A stretch of 64,000 nt of DNA from Actinomadura cremea. Lineage in GTDB: Bacteria; Actinomycetota; Actinomycetes; Streptosporangiales; Streptosporangiaceae. The notes under the pieces are model-generated. The model did not search any database, was not told where the DNA came from, and saw nothing but the letters and a program-made list of their open reading frames with translations. A program made the position numbers and the translations under genes. Positions 45,719-54,480 of the stretch are shown piece by piece; position 1 is the stretch's first letter; the number at the start of each line of letters is the position of its first letter. The stretch is from NCBI RefSeq assembly GCF_014648495.1, contig NZ_BMRF01000006.1, positions 124,001 to 188,000 on the forward strand, given 5' to 3'.

Positions 45719-47377
45719 ATGCCGATACCGCGTTCCATCCTCGGTGAGGATCACCCGGACATGGATCTGGAGGTGGTCGCGGGCGCCTGGCCGGACGACG
45801 TGCGCGGCCACTTCGTCGTCAGCACCTCCGACCAGCGCAGCCACCCCCTGCACGCGTTCTTCGGCGACGGGATCATCGCGCGGATGCCGCTGCGGCCCGG
45901 ACCGGACGGGCGGTTCCCGTGGCGGGCGCGCGTGCTCGAGACCCCGTCCGTCCGGTTGAAGCGCGCCCGGCCCGACCTGTTCACCGCCGGTCCCGTCGGC
46001 ACCGGCTCGCCGTGGGGGTTCGCCAACTGCGCGAACACCGCCCCGCTGCCGTGGGGCGACCGCCTGTTCGCGACGTGGGACGCCGGACGGCCCGTCGAGG
46101 TCGACCCGGTCACGCTGGAGTTCGTCGCCGAGGTCGGGCACCGCGACGACTGGAAGCCCGCGATGGACCAGGCGGTGCTGCCGCTGATCTCGTCGACCGC
46201 GCACCCCGTGATCGACCCCGACCGGGGCTGCATGTGGAACGTCAGCCGCGACGTCCTCGCCGGCACCGTCTCGGTCATCCGCTACGACGGGACGGGCTCG
46301 CGGGTGCACCGCTGGGACGTCGAGAACGCGGTGCTGCCGCAGGCCACGCACACGATCACGCAGACGCGCGACTGGCTCGTCCTCGCCGACACCGCCTTCA
46401 AGATCGACGTCGACGAGATCTTCGGCGGGGACCGGACCGTCGCCAACAACCCCGACGGGCCCGTCCTGCTCATCCGCAAGGACGACCTCGCGCCCGGCAA
46501 GGCCACGGTCGCCTGCAAGGAGTTCCGCATCGCGCCCGAGGTGAACCACTTCTACGCCCGCTACGACGACTCCGACGGCGTCCAGATCGTCATGGAGCAC
46601 ACCCCGGGCGTGGACATCGGGATGTACCTGCGTGAGGACGACGTCGACGTGCACGGTCGCCCCATCGACCCCGCCCTGCGCGGGATGTACTGCCACGGCA
46701 TGACGCCTGCGCTCACGACCGTCCTGCAGTTCGACCCGGAGACGGGCCAGGTGCGCGAACGCGCGCGCGCCCACGACGCGTCCCGCTGGTGGCAGGCCGA
46801 ACTGTCGGCCATCGACTGGAGCCTGGAAGGGCAGACCGACCCCACCCGCCACCACCTCGTCTACATCGGCTTCCACCCGGAGGCCGTCAACCGGCGCGCC
46901 CTGCGGAACTACGAGGGGCGCGTCGACACCTCCCTGTTCCCCGCCGAGGAGACCCCGGCCGTGCTCGTCTCGCACGACCACGACGACCTCAAGCCCCTCG
47001 CCGAATGGACCTTCGCGCTCGACGACTACCCGACGTCGCCGTCGTTCGTCCCGCGCGGTCAGGGCGGCACCCGGTACGCCGGGGCGTCCCCGGGCGGGCA
47101 CGAGGGCTATCTCGTCGTCGCCGTCCACAACGACGACCGGTTCCGCGTCGAGCTCTTCGACGCCGCCGACGTGGGGCGCGGCCCGGTCGCCGTCCTCGCG
47201 CCGCCGCACGGCACGACCGTCCCGTTCCTGATCCACTCCGCCTGGATGCCCGAGGCCCGCCCGGCCCCGGATGTCGAGCGCCTCCGTTTCGCCGACGACC
47301 TCGACGCCCGCCTCGACCAGCTCGAACCCGACCTGCGGACCGTCACCCGCGAGGTCGCCGAGGCCCTCGGAGGCTGA
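45719..47377 (+). CDS. Carotenoid oxygenase family protein
   Basis: A 552-residue seven-bladed propeller dioxygenase that uses a four-His non-heme iron to cleave carotenoid or stilbenoid double bonds. Candidate iron ligands appear in order in SSTAHPVID, QATHTITQT, APEVNHFYARY and PFLIHSAWMPEA. There is no signal peptide. ATG 45719 follows AGGAGGCGTC, a clear ribosome-binding site. No carotenoid synthesis gene is nearby, so lignin-derived stilbenes or apocarotenoids are equally possible substrates. Confidence 0.9.
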   Translation: MPIPRSILGEDHPDMDLEVVAGAWPDDVRGHFVVSTSDQRSHPLHAFFGDGIIARMPLRPGPDGRFPWRARVLETPSVRLKRARPDLFTAGPVGTGSPWGFANCANTAPLPWGDRLFATWDAGRPVEVDPVTLEFVAEVGHRDDWKPAMDQAVLPLISSTAHPVIDPDRGCMWNVSRDVLAGTVSVIRYDGTGSRVHRWDVENAVLPQATHTITQTRDWLVLADTAFKIDVDEIFGGDRTVANNPDGPVLLIRKDDLAPGKATVACKEFRIAPEVNHFYARYDDSDGVQIVMEHTPGVDIGMYLREDDVDVHGRPIDPALRGMYCHGMTPALTTVLQFDPETGQVRERARAHDASRWWQAELSAIDWSLEGQTDPTRHHLVYIGFHPEAVNRRALRNYEGRVDTSLFPAEETPAVLVSHDHDDLKPLAEWTFALDDYPTSPSFVPRGQGGTRYAGASPGGHEGYLVVAVHNDDRFRVELFDAADVGRGPVAVLAPPHGTTVPFLIHSAWMPEARPAPDVERLRFADDLDARLDQLEPDLRTVTREVAEALGG

Positions 47378-47457
47378 GCCGATTACAAACCGCCCCGCCG
47401 AATCCTGTGGGATTCGGCGACGGACCGGGCGCCGGAGCCCGCGCTAGTGTGCCGGGC

Positions 47458-48189
47458 GTGAGCGTGCTCGTGATCACCGGGACCTGTACCGGCGTGGGGA
47501 AGACCGTCGTGACGGCCGCGCTGGCCGCCGTCGCCGCCGCGCGCGGCATGTCGGTCGCGGTCGTCAAACCCGGGCAGACGGGTGCCGGTCCCGGCGAGCC
47601 CGGCGATCTGGACGACGTCCGCCGGCTCGCCGGGATCGAGGACGTGCACGAGTTCGCGCGGTTCCCCGACCCGCTGTCGCCGGCCGCCGCCGCCCGGATC
47701 GCCGGGGCGCCGCCGGTGCGGCTGCCCGAGGTCGCCGAACGCGTCGGGGCCCTGTCGGACGACCGGCGCCTCGTGCTCGTCGAGGGTGCGGGCGGCCTGC
47801 TCGTCCGCTACGACGAGGAGGGCGGCACGATCGCCGACCTGGCCCGCTGGCTCGGCGCCGCGGTCGTCGTCGTCACCCGTCCCGACCTCGGCACCCTCAA
47901 CCACACGGCGCTGACGCTGGAGGCGATGGCGCACCGCGGGGTGCAGCTCGCCGGCGTCGTCATCGGCGCCTGGCCGGACGAGCCCGACCTCGCGCAGCGC
48001 AGCAACATCCGGGACCTGGAGACCATCGCGGCGCGGCCGCTGGCGGGCGCGCTGCCCGCCGGAGCGGGTGCCCTGGACGCCGCCGAGTTCCTCGTCGCCG
48101 CGCACCGCGGTCTGGCCCCCGCGTTCGGTGGCGCCTTCGACCCTGCTACCTTCCGCGAGAGCTACGGACTCGACAAGGAGAACACGTGA
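47458..48189 (+). CDS. bioD: Dethiobiotin synthetase BioD
   Basis: A 243-residue ATP-dependent enzyme forming the ureido ring of dethiobiotin from DAPA and CO2. The P-loop [13 protein letters not shown] lies at residues 6-18, the switch VVKPGQTG follows, and [10 protein letters not shown] is the family signature. It starts at GTG 47458 (a second GTG two codons later is possible). Its stop overlaps the bioB start (GTGA), so bioD and bioB are translationally coupled. Confidence 0.94.
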   Translation: MSVLVITGTCTGVGKTVVTAALAAVAAARGMSVAVVKPGQTGAGPGEPGDLDDVRRLAGIEDVHEFARFPDPLSPAAAARIAGAPPVRLPEVAERVGALSDDRRLVLVEGAGGLLVRYDEEGGTIADLARWLGAAVVVVTRPDLGTLNHTALTLEAMAHRGVQLAGVVIGAWPDEPDLAQRSNIRDLETIAARPLAGALPAGAGALDAAEFLVAAHRGLAPAFGGAFDPATFRESYGLDKENT

Positions 48190-49181
48190 GTGACGTCATT
48201 GAGACCGCCCGCCGGCAGGTGCTGGAGGAGGGCGTGGGCCTTTCCGCCGCCCAGGTCCTGGAGTGCCTGACGCTGCCGGACGACCGTCTCGAGGAGTTGC
48301 TCGCGCTCGCCCACGAGGTCCGGATGCGCTGGTGCGGGCCCGAGGTCGAGGTCGAGGGCATCGTGTCGCTCAAGACCGGCGGCTGCCCCGAGGACTGCCA
48401 CTTCTGCTCGCAGTCCGGCAAGTTCGAGTCGCCGGTCCGCTCGGTGTGGCTGAACATCCCCGAGCTGGTCGAGGCCGCGAAGGAGACCGCCAAGACCGGC
48501 GCCACCGAGTTCTGCATCGTGGCGGCCGTCCGCGGCCCGGACGAGCGCCTCATGTCGCAGGTGCGGGACGGCGTCAAGGCCATCAACGACGCCGTGGAGA
48601 TCAACATCGCGTGCTCGCTCGGAATGCTCACCCAGGAGCAGGTCGACGAGCTCACCGCGATGGGCGTCCACCGCTACAACCACAACCTGGAGACCGCCCG
48701 CTCCCACTTCCCCAACGTCGTCACCACCCACTCGTGGGAGGAGCGCTGGGACACCCTGCGCATGGTGAAGGACGCCGGTATGGAGGTCTGCTGCGGCGGC
48801 ATCATCGGGATGGGCGAGACGATCGAGCAGCGCGCCGAGTTCGCCGCCCAGCTCGCCGAACTGGAGCCCGACGAGGTTCCGCTGAACTTCCTCGCGCCCC
48901 GCCCCGGCACCCCGTTCTCCGACCTGCCGCTCGTCGAGGGCCCGGACGCGCTGCGCACCATCGCCGCGTTCCGTCTCGCCCTGCCCCGGACGATCCTGCG
49001 GTACGCGGGCGGGCGCGAACTCACCCTCGGCGACCTCGGCACCCGCGAGGGCATGCTCGGCGGCATCAACGCGATCATCGTCGGCAACTACCTCACGACC
49101 CTCGGCCGTCCCGCCGCGAAGGACCTGGACCTGCTCACCGACCTGCAGATGCCGATCAAGGCCCTCGGCCAGACCCTCTGA
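48186..49181 (+). CDS. bioB: Biotin synthase BioB (radical SAM)
   Basis: A 331-residue enzyme that inserts sulfur into dethiobiotin. The radical-SAM cluster ligands are Cys67, Cys71 and Cys74 ([14 protein letters not shown]). [25 protein letters not shown] and [11 protein letters not shown] are classical BioB blocks, and [16 protein letters not shown] holds the Arg expected near the auxiliary [2Fe-2S] site. It starts at GTG 48186, coupled to bioD. The auxiliary protein gene bsaP lies upstream at 44680. bioA is not in the window. Confidence 0.96.
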   Translation: MSDVIETARRQVLEEGVGLSAAQVLECLTLPDDRLEELLALAHEVRMRWCGPEVEVEGIVSLKTGGCPEDCHFCSQSGKFESPVRSVWLNIPELVEAAKETAKTGATEFCIVAAVRGPDERLMSQVRDGVKAINDAVEINIACSLGMLTQEQVDELTAMGVHRYNHNLETARSHFPNVVTTHSWEERWDTLRMVKDAGMEVCCGGIIGMGETIEQRAEFAAQLAELEPDEVPLNFLAPRPGTPFSDLPLVEGPDALRTIAAFRLALPRTILRYAGGRELTLGDLGTREGMLGGINAIIVGNYLTTLGRPAAKDLDLLTDLQMPIKALGQTL

Positions 49182-49193
49182 CGGGCCCTCCGC

Positions 49194-49847
49194 TCAGTCC
49201 TTCCAGGGGGTCCAGTGGGCGGTGCCGATCTCGACGCCGAAGGGTTCGGGGAGGCGGATCGTCTCGCCGAACTCCCAGGTCTCCTCGTGCAGGTAGGCGC
49301 CCGTGCCCTGGTCGGGGATGGAGTACAACGTCGTCCGCGCCAGCTTGGGGGAACGGTCCAGCAGCAGGTAGTAGGGGATCTCGGCGAGTGCGTAGGAGCA
49401 CCACTTCCGGTCGGGACGCCGTTCGGACGGCCGCCGGTCGGTCACGGCGTTGCTGGGGGAGGTGACCTCGACGACCAGTTCGACCTGATCGGGCACGAGC
49501 ATGTGCACGCGATCACGCCGGGCCGCCTCGTACACCTCCGATTCCAGGACCATCAGATCCGGGATGTACCCATCGCCGATGCCGACGAGGGACATGCCGG
49601 ACCCCTGGTTGGTGCGCCAGGGGGAGTCCGAGTCGATCACCTGTGCGCGCACCATGGCGACGGTGACGTCATCGACGATGGTGTTGTGCGTGAACGACGG
49701 CGGGGGTGACACGGCGACCTGTCCTCCGATGACCTCGATGCGTGACCCTTCGGGGGCGTCGACGAAGTCATCGAGCTCACCGCTTACCCACAGGTTGTAT
49801 GGCGTGTCGGGCAATTCCGACACGTGCACGTCAGGTGTGATGCTCAC
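49194..49847 (-). CDS. Uma2 family endonuclease (PD-(D/E)XK, DUF820)
   Basis: About 217 residues with the Uma2/DUF820 fold. EVIGGQVAVSPPPSFTHNTIV is the usual N-terminal block. GYIPDLMVLESEV supplies the catalytic Asp, and VELVVEVTSPSN the (D/E)xK-like Glu, with Lys contributed from DRKWCSYALAEIPYYLLLD. Such proteins are abundant in actinomycetes and cyanobacteria, and their targets are unknown. The start is taken at GTG 49847 with GGGAGAGG upstream. GTG 49868 would add seven residues. Confidence 0.85.
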   Translation of the reverse strand: MSITPDVHVSELPDTPYNLWVSGELDDFVDAPEGSRIEVIGGQVAVSPPPSFTHNTIVDDVTVAMVRAQVIDSDSPWRTNQGSGMSLVGIGDGYIPDLMVLESEVYEAARRDRVHMLVPDQVELVVEVTSPSNAVTDRRPSERRPDRKWCSYALAEIPYYLLLDRSPKLARTTLYSIPDQGTGAYLHEETWEFGETIRLPEPFGVEIGTAHWTPWKD

Positions 49848-49971
49848 TTCTGATGGCCTCTCCCTCACGATCCGACTCCCGTCATCGTAGGGAACACATG
49901 TTCGGAGTGTGTTCGAAACGTCGCACTCCGTTCATGCTCCGGGAGAGGCGCGGAGGAGAACGCGGGGGCGG

Positions 49972-50778
49972 TCAGTGGCGGCGGAGGCGGGTGATGAACT
50001 TGTACCGGTCGCCGCGGTACAGGGACTGGGCCCACTCGACCGGCTGGCCCGTCGTGTCGAACGCGTGCCGGGAGAGCAGGAGCATCGGCAGGCCGACGTC
50101 GACGCCGAGGAGCTGGGCGTCGTGCGGGGTCGCCAGGACGGTCTCGATCGTCTCCTCGGCCTCCGTCAGGTGGACGTCGTAGGCCGTCGCGAGCGTCTCG
50201 TACAGCGAGTGGTGGCGCGACAGCTCGCGGCGCAGGCCGGGGAAGCGGCGCGCGGGCAGGTGCGAGGTGTCGATCGACATGGCCTCGCCGTCGGCGAGGC
50301 GGAGCCGGTGGACGCGCAGCACCCGGCCGCCGGGGCGGATGCCGAGCAGCGCGGCGAGGTGCTCGTCGGCGCTGACGTACCCGGCCTCCAGGATGCGGGT
50401 CTCGGGCCGCAGGCCGTGGTGCCGCATGTCCTCGGTGTAGCTGACGAGCTGGAGTTCCTGCGCGACCTTGGGCTTGGCGACGAACGTGCCCTTGCCCTGG
50501 ATGCGCTGCAGGCGGCCCTCGACGACGAGTTCGGCGAGCGCCTGCCGGACGGTGGTGCGGGACGTCTCGTACTTCTCCGCGAGAGCGCGTTCGGGAGGCA
50601 GCGGGCTGCCGGGCGGGAGCGACTGGATCAGTTCGACCAGCAGTTCCTTGAGCTTGTAGTACTTCGGGATGCGGGGCGCGTGGCTCGTGTGGTGCCTACC
50701 GAGGTCGCTCAACGAGGCCCGGTCGAATCCGTGCTCGAAGCCGCCCCCGTGCCGGGGCCCGCCCCTGACCTCCGTCAC
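49972..50778 (-). CDS. dasR: GntR/HutC family regulator, DasR-like
   Basis: A 268-residue regulator with an N-terminal winged helix ([21 protein letters not shown], then [19 protein letters not shown]) and a C-terminal UTRA effector domain. Long stretches, such as [22 protein letters not shown] and [13 protein letters not shown], match Streptomyces DasR closely from memory. DasR represses chitin and GlcNAc uptake and responds to glucosamine-6-phosphate. No DasR target gene or dre box is recognised beside it. A disordered 35-residue extension precedes the HTH. Confidence 0.8.
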   Translation of the reverse strand: MTEVRGGPRHGGGFEHGFDRASLSDLGRHHTSHAPRIPKYYKLKELLVELIQSLPPGSPLPPERALAEKYETSRTTVRQALAELVVEGRLQRIQGKGTFVAKPKVAQELQLVSYTEDMRHHGLRPETRILEAGYVSADEHLAALLGIRPGGRVLRVHRLRLADGEAMSIDTSHLPARRFPGLRRELSRHHSLYETLATAYDVHLTEAEETIETVLATPHDAQLLGVDVGLPMLLLSRHAFDTTGQPVEWAQSLYRGDRYKFITRLRRH

Positions 50779-50815
50779 GGCATCTCCTCACGTTCATCAT
50801 CGGTTCTCCCCGATG

Positions 50816-52057
50816 TTATGCGTGAAGACTACGGCCGGTAGCGCGCGCGATCTCCGCCAGGGCGTCCCCGAGACTTGTGAGGTCCGACTCGTCCACCGTG
50901 GCGCGTGCGGTCAGCCGCAGGCACGCGCGTCCCTTCGGCACCGACGGCGGGCGGAAGCAGCCGACGCGGACGCCGTGGTCAGCGCAGATCTCGGCGCCGC
51001 GGAGGGCGGCGTGCGGCTCGCCAAGATACACCGGGACGACGGCGGCCGCGGGTTCGGCCGTCTCGAGGCCGGAACCGGCCGCGAGCGAGGTCATCCGGCG
51101 GGCGACGGCGCGGGCGCGGGCGGGCAGGCCGGGGTCGGACTCCAGGACGTCGAGGGCCGCGAGGGCCGCGCCGACGGCGGGCGGGTTCAGCCCGGTGTCG
51201 AAGATGAACGAGCGGGCCGTGTCGATCAGCGCGTCGATCACCTCGGGGGCGCCGAGGACCGCGCCGCCCTGCGAGGCGAGCGACTTCGACAGCGTGAGCG
51301 TGAGGACGACGTCGGGTTCGCCCGCGAGGCCGGCGGCGTGCGCGGCGCCGCGGCCGCCGGGGCCGACGACGCCGAGGGCGTGCGCCTCGTCGACCACGAG
51401 GAGGGCGCCGTGGGACCGGACGAGCGCGTGCAGGTCGGCGAGCGGCGCGAGGTCGCCGTCCACGGAGAAGACGGCGTCGGTGACGACGACCGCGTGGTCC
51501 TCGTCACGTTCGGCGAGGGCCTCGGCGACGGCGGCGGTGTCGCGGTGCGGGACGATCGCGACGCGGGACCGCGACAGCCTGCAGGCGTCGACGATCGAGG
51601 CGTGGTTCGTCCGGTCGGACACCACGAGCACGTCCGGGCCGGAGAGCGCGGTGACGGCGCCGAGGTTGGCGAGGAAGCCGGACGAGAACACGAGCCCGGC
51701 GGGGGCGCCGGTGAACGCGGCGAGCCGCCGGTCCAGCTCTGTGTGCAGCTCGGTGGTGCCGGTGACCAGGCGGGACCCGGTGGAGCAGGTGCCCCAGGCG
51801 CGCGCGGCGGCGGCCGCCCCGGCGGCGAGCCGGGGGTCGTCGCACAGCCCGAGGTAGTCGTTGGACGCCAGGTCGATCATGTCGCGGGTGCGCGGGCGGA
51901 GCGTGCGGCGCAACCCGGCCGCGTGCCGCCGGGCGGCGGCGTCCCGGAACCGGGCTAGGGGGTCGGCGGGGGAGGCCGGGCGGGTGTCCGTGCCCGTTTC
52001 CCGTGGGAGGCGGCCTCCCGTGTCGAACGTCCGGATGCCCCCGCTTCGCTCGGTCAT
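50816..52057 (-). CDS. bioF: 8-amino-7-oxononanoate synthase BioF
   Basis: A 413-residue PLP enzyme condensing pimeloyl-thioester with alanine, the first ring-assembly step of biotin synthesis. The alpha-oxoamine synthase signatures are ASNDYLGLCDDPRLA, GSRLVTGTTELHTELDRRLA, VVDEAHALGVVGPGGRG and the PLP lysine in TLSKSLASQGG. The N-terminal 45 residues before the conserved core are not typical, so the start (ATG 52057) may be early. It lies on the opposite strand to bioD-bioB, 2.7 kb away, with the DasR-like gene directly downstream. Confidence 0.92.
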   Translation of the reverse strand: MTERSGGIRTFDTGGRLPRETGTDTRPASPADPLARFRDAAARRHAAGLRRTLRPRTRDMIDLASNDYLGLCDDPRLAAGAAAAARAWGTCSTGSRLVTGTTELHTELDRRLAAFTGAPAGLVFSSGFLANLGAVTALSGPDVLVVSDRTNHASIVDACRLSRSRVAIVPHRDTAAVAEALAERDEDHAVVVTDAVFSVDGDLAPLADLHALVRSHGALLVVDEAHALGVVGPGGRGAAHAAGLAGEPDVVLTLTLSKSLASQGGAVLGAPEVIDALIDTARSFIFDTGLNPPAVGAALAALDVLESDPGLPARARAVARRMTSLAAGSGLETAEPAAAVVPVYLGEPHAALRGAEICADHGVRVGCFRPPSVPKGRACLRLTARATVDESDLTSLGDALAEIARATGRSLHA

Positions 52058-52132
52058 GCGGGCATCCTGCCAGGCCCGCGCGGGAGGGGGACGCGCGGGC
52101 CCGCACCAGAACCGATGGGCGATGATGGTGGT

Positions 52133-53818
52133 GTGCCTACCTTGACCGACCTGGTCCGCGATCACACCGACCTGACCGAGACGGACGTGGAGTGGCTGCA
52201 CGCCCTCGTGTCGGACTGGCAGCTCCTCGCCGACCTGTCGTTCGCCGACCTGCTGCTGTGGGTGCCGCTGCGGATCGGGGACGCGCCGCCCGCGGACGCG
52301 CCCGGCCGGGCCCTCGACACCGGCGCGGCCGTCCCCGGCTGGGTGGCGATCGCGCAGATGCGGCCGACGACCGGCCCCACCGCCTACCCGGAGGACCTGG
52401 TCGGCAAGGTGGTCCGGACGGGACGCCGGAAGCTGATCGACATCGCGTGGCGGGAGCGCCGGATCGTCCGGGAGGGCGACCCGGAGTGGGGGAGCGGCAT
52501 CCCGGTGCGGGAGGAGTCGATCCCCGTGCGGCGCGGCGCGAAGATCCTCGGGGTGATCCAGCGCAGCACCAACCTGAGTTCGGCGCGGACGCCGAGCCGG
52601 CTGGAGCTGACCTACCTGCAGTCCGCCAGCGACCTCGCGAAAATGATCTCCGAGGGGCGGTTCCCGGTGCCGGGGGAGGAGCCCAACCTGGTGCGCTCCC
52701 CGCGCGTCGGGGACGGGCTGATGCGGCTCGACCGGTCGGGGCGCGTGACGTACGCGAGCCCGAACGCGCAGTCGGCGTACCGGCGGCTCGGCTACCCGAC
52801 GGACCTGGTCGGCGAGAACCTCGGCGAGATCACCGCGGACCTGTGCGACACCGGGGAGCCCCTGGAGGAGGCGCTGAGCGTGCTGCTCAGCGGGCGGGCG
52901 CCGCGCGAGGTCGAGATCGAGGCGCACGGGCCGATCATGCAGTTGCGGACGATCCCGCTCGTCGTCGGCGGGACCCGGATCGGCGCGATCGTCCTGTGCC
53001 GGGACGTCACCGAGCTGCGGTGGCGCGACCGGGAGCTGATGACGAAGGACGCGACCATCCGGGAGATCCACCACCGGGTGAAGAACAACCTGCAGACGGT
53101 CGCCGCGCTGCTGCGGTTGCAGGCGCGGCGGTTGCGGATCCCGGAGGGGCGGGCCGCGCTGGACGAGGCGGTCCGGCGGGTCGGGTCGATCGCGATCGTC
53201 CACGAGACGCTGTCGCTGACCCCGGACGAGCTGATCGACTTCGACGACATCGCCGACCGGGTCATCACGATGGCGGGGGAGGTGTCCACCCCTGAGACCA
53301 AGGTCGCACCGAAGCGGTCGGGGAACTTCGGGGTGCTGCCCGCGGAGGTCGCGACGCCGCTCGCCATGGCGCTGACCGAGCTGCTGCAGAACGCCCTGGA
53401 GCACGGCCTCGCGAACCGGTTCGGGACGCTGGAGGTCGTCGCGCACCGGACGGGCGCGGGCCGCGAGAGCGCGGGCCGCGACGAGCCGTCCGACCTGCGG
53501 CGCAGCGCGGCGCGGCAGCACGTGTGGGGGGAGCTGTCGGCGGTGGGCGACCCGGAGCCGCGCCCCGACCGTCCGGACGGCCGGGACGCCGCGGCGGAGC
53601 GGCGCCTCGTCGTCGTGGTGGCCGACGACGGGGTGGGGCTGCCGGCCGACTTCGACGTCGAGAGCAGCAACAGCCTCGGGTTGCAGATCGTCCGCACGCT
53701 GATCGTGGGGGAACTGGGCGGGAACCTGGACTTCCGGCCGCGCGAGGGCGGCGGCACCGAGGTCGTCGTCGACGTCCCGCTGGACCCCGACCATCGGTCG
53801 GGCCCGCCCCACCGATGA
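52133..53818 (+). CDS. Cytosolic sensor histidine kinase, PdtaS-like
   Basis: 561 residues. An N-terminal GAF-like domain (about 1-150) and a PAS domain (about 190-300) precede a HisKA_2-type dimerisation helix with phospho-acceptor His in REIHHRVKNNLQTVAALLRLQ. The ATPase domain has ALTELLQNALEHG (N-box), VVVADDGVGLP (G1) and NSLGLQIV. No membrane helix is seen. Architecture and the whiB1 neighbour match PdtaS of M. tuberculosis, which phosphorylates an ANTAR-domain regulator. That partner is not in the window. GTG 52133 is used. Confidence 0.9.
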   Translation: MPTLTDLVRDHTDLTETDVEWLHALVSDWQLLADLSFADLLLWVPLRIGDAPPADAPGRALDTGAAVPGWVAIAQMRPTTGPTAYPEDLVGKVVRTGRRKLIDIAWRERRIVREGDPEWGSGIPVREESIPVRRGAKILGVIQRSTNLSSARTPSRLELTYLQSASDLAKMISEGRFPVPGEEPNLVRSPRVGDGLMRLDRSGRVTYASPNAQSAYRRLGYPTDLVGENLGEITADLCDTGEPLEEALSVLLSGRAPREVEIEAHGPIMQLRTIPLVVGGTRIGAIVLCRDVTELRWRDRELMTKDATIREIHHRVKNNLQTVAALLRLQARRLRIPEGRAALDEAVRRVGSIAIVHETLSLTPDELIDFDDIADRVITMAGEVSTPETKVAPKRSGNFGVLPAEVATPLAMALTELLQNALEHGLANRFGTLEVVAHRTGAGRESAGRDEPSDLRRSAARQHVWGELSAVGDPEPRPDRPDGRDAAAERRLVVVVADDGVGLPADFDVESSNSLGLQIVRTLIVGELGGNLDFRPREGGGTEVVVDVPLDPDHRSGPPHR

Positions 53819-53825
53819 ACGGCGA

Positions 53826-53854
53826 AGTGCCCGTGACCTGCGGTCACGGGCACT
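53826..53854. terminator. Bidirectional hairpin between pdtaS-like and whiB1-like genes
   Basis: The 13-bp arms AGTGCCCGTGACC and GGTCACGGGCACT flank loop TGC, between two convergent genes. Confidence 0.8.
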
Positions 53855-53916
53855 CCGGAAGACGTGCGGCGCTGGTGGGCTCTCCGGCGGTCGGCTCGGA
53901 GGCGGCGCCGGCGGTG

Positions 53917-54183
53917 CTACAGGCCCAGGCCCGCGTTGGCGCGGGTGCGGGCGCGGGCGGCGCGGCGCTTGAGGGCGCGGCGCTCGTCCTCGCCCATGCC
54001 GCCCCACACGCCCGAGTCCTGCCCGGATTCCAGCGCCCAGCGCAGACAGGCGTCCGTCACGGTGCAACGCCGGCATACCTGCTTGGCCTCTTCGATCTGC
54101 AGGATCGCGGGCCCGGTGTTGCCGATCGGGAAGAACAGCTCGGGGTCCACGTCACGGCAGGCTGCGCGGTGGCGCCAGTCCAT
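53917..54183 (-). CDS. whiB1: WhiB1-type iron-sulfur transcription factor
   Basis: An 88-residue Wbl protein. The [4Fe-4S] ligands are Cys9, Cys37, Cys40 and Cys46, the same numbering as mycobacterial WhiB1. The GVWGGM turn and basic C-terminus (RRALKRRAARARTRANAG) are typical. Such proteins bind the primary sigma factor and respond to nitric oxide. ATG 54183 has GGAGTG upstream. A perfect CRP-type site lies 44-59 bp upstream, as reported for whiB1 in M. tuberculosis. Confidence 0.93.
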   Translation of the reverse strand: MDWRHRAACRDVDPELFFPIGNTGPAILQIEEAKQVCRRCTVTDACLRWALESGQDSGVWGGMGEDERRALKRRAARARTRANAGLGL

Positions 54184-54226
54184 GCGGTCCACTCCTTCGT
54201 CAGGTGGTGGAGACACTCCACCCAAT

Positions 54227-54242
54227 TGTGAACGGTTTCACA
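54227..54242. promoter_or_regulatory. CRP/cAMP-receptor-type binding site upstream of whiB1
   Basis: TGTGAACGGTTTCACA is a perfect TGTGA-N6-TCACA palindrome. It is the only such site I noticed in the window and lies in the whiB1 upstream region. Confidence 0.65.
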
Positions 54243-54386
54243 TGTGTCGCGAACGCCCGGAGCGGCGGTGGCCGGGTCCAGGGGTGGTTGTTCGACGGCG
54301 CCCCGATCAGGCGGTCGGCGTCATCGGGACCACTGTCGTTCGGGCGCACTTTGAGCGTGTCAGGGGCGCACTACCAGGCGCAAGAC

Positions 54387-54408
54387 CTTTGAGAAAGGAT
54401 TCTCAAAG
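54387..54408. promoter_or_regulatory. 9-bp dyad in the whiB1/lipid-kinase intergenic region
   Basis: CTTTGAGAA-AGGA-TTCTCAAAG, a perfect inverted repeat in an AT-rich patch between whiB1 and the lipid kinase stop. It resembles Fur-superfamily operators (TGAGAA...TTCTCA). A terminator for the lipid kinase is the alternative reading. Confidence 0.45.
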
Positions 54409-54480
54409 TATGGGTGTCGCATGTGTCACATCAGTGGGTCGATCGTGTTACTTGCATCTCAACACATCGGCCGGGTGCGC

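Noticed and set aside
49848-50830. DasR-responsive dre boxes around the DasR-like gene
   Set aside because: No sequence close to the palindromic TGGTCTAGACCA core is present.
52058-54076. Apparent N-terminal extension fusing bioF to a long upstream sequence
   Set aside because: This part is antisense to the PdtaS-like kinase gene and shows no domain. BioF homology begins only after the ATG at 52057.
54415-54430. Second full CRP site upstream of whiB1
   Set aside because: Only the TCACA half matches. The other half reads TGTCG, so it is kept as a half-site only.
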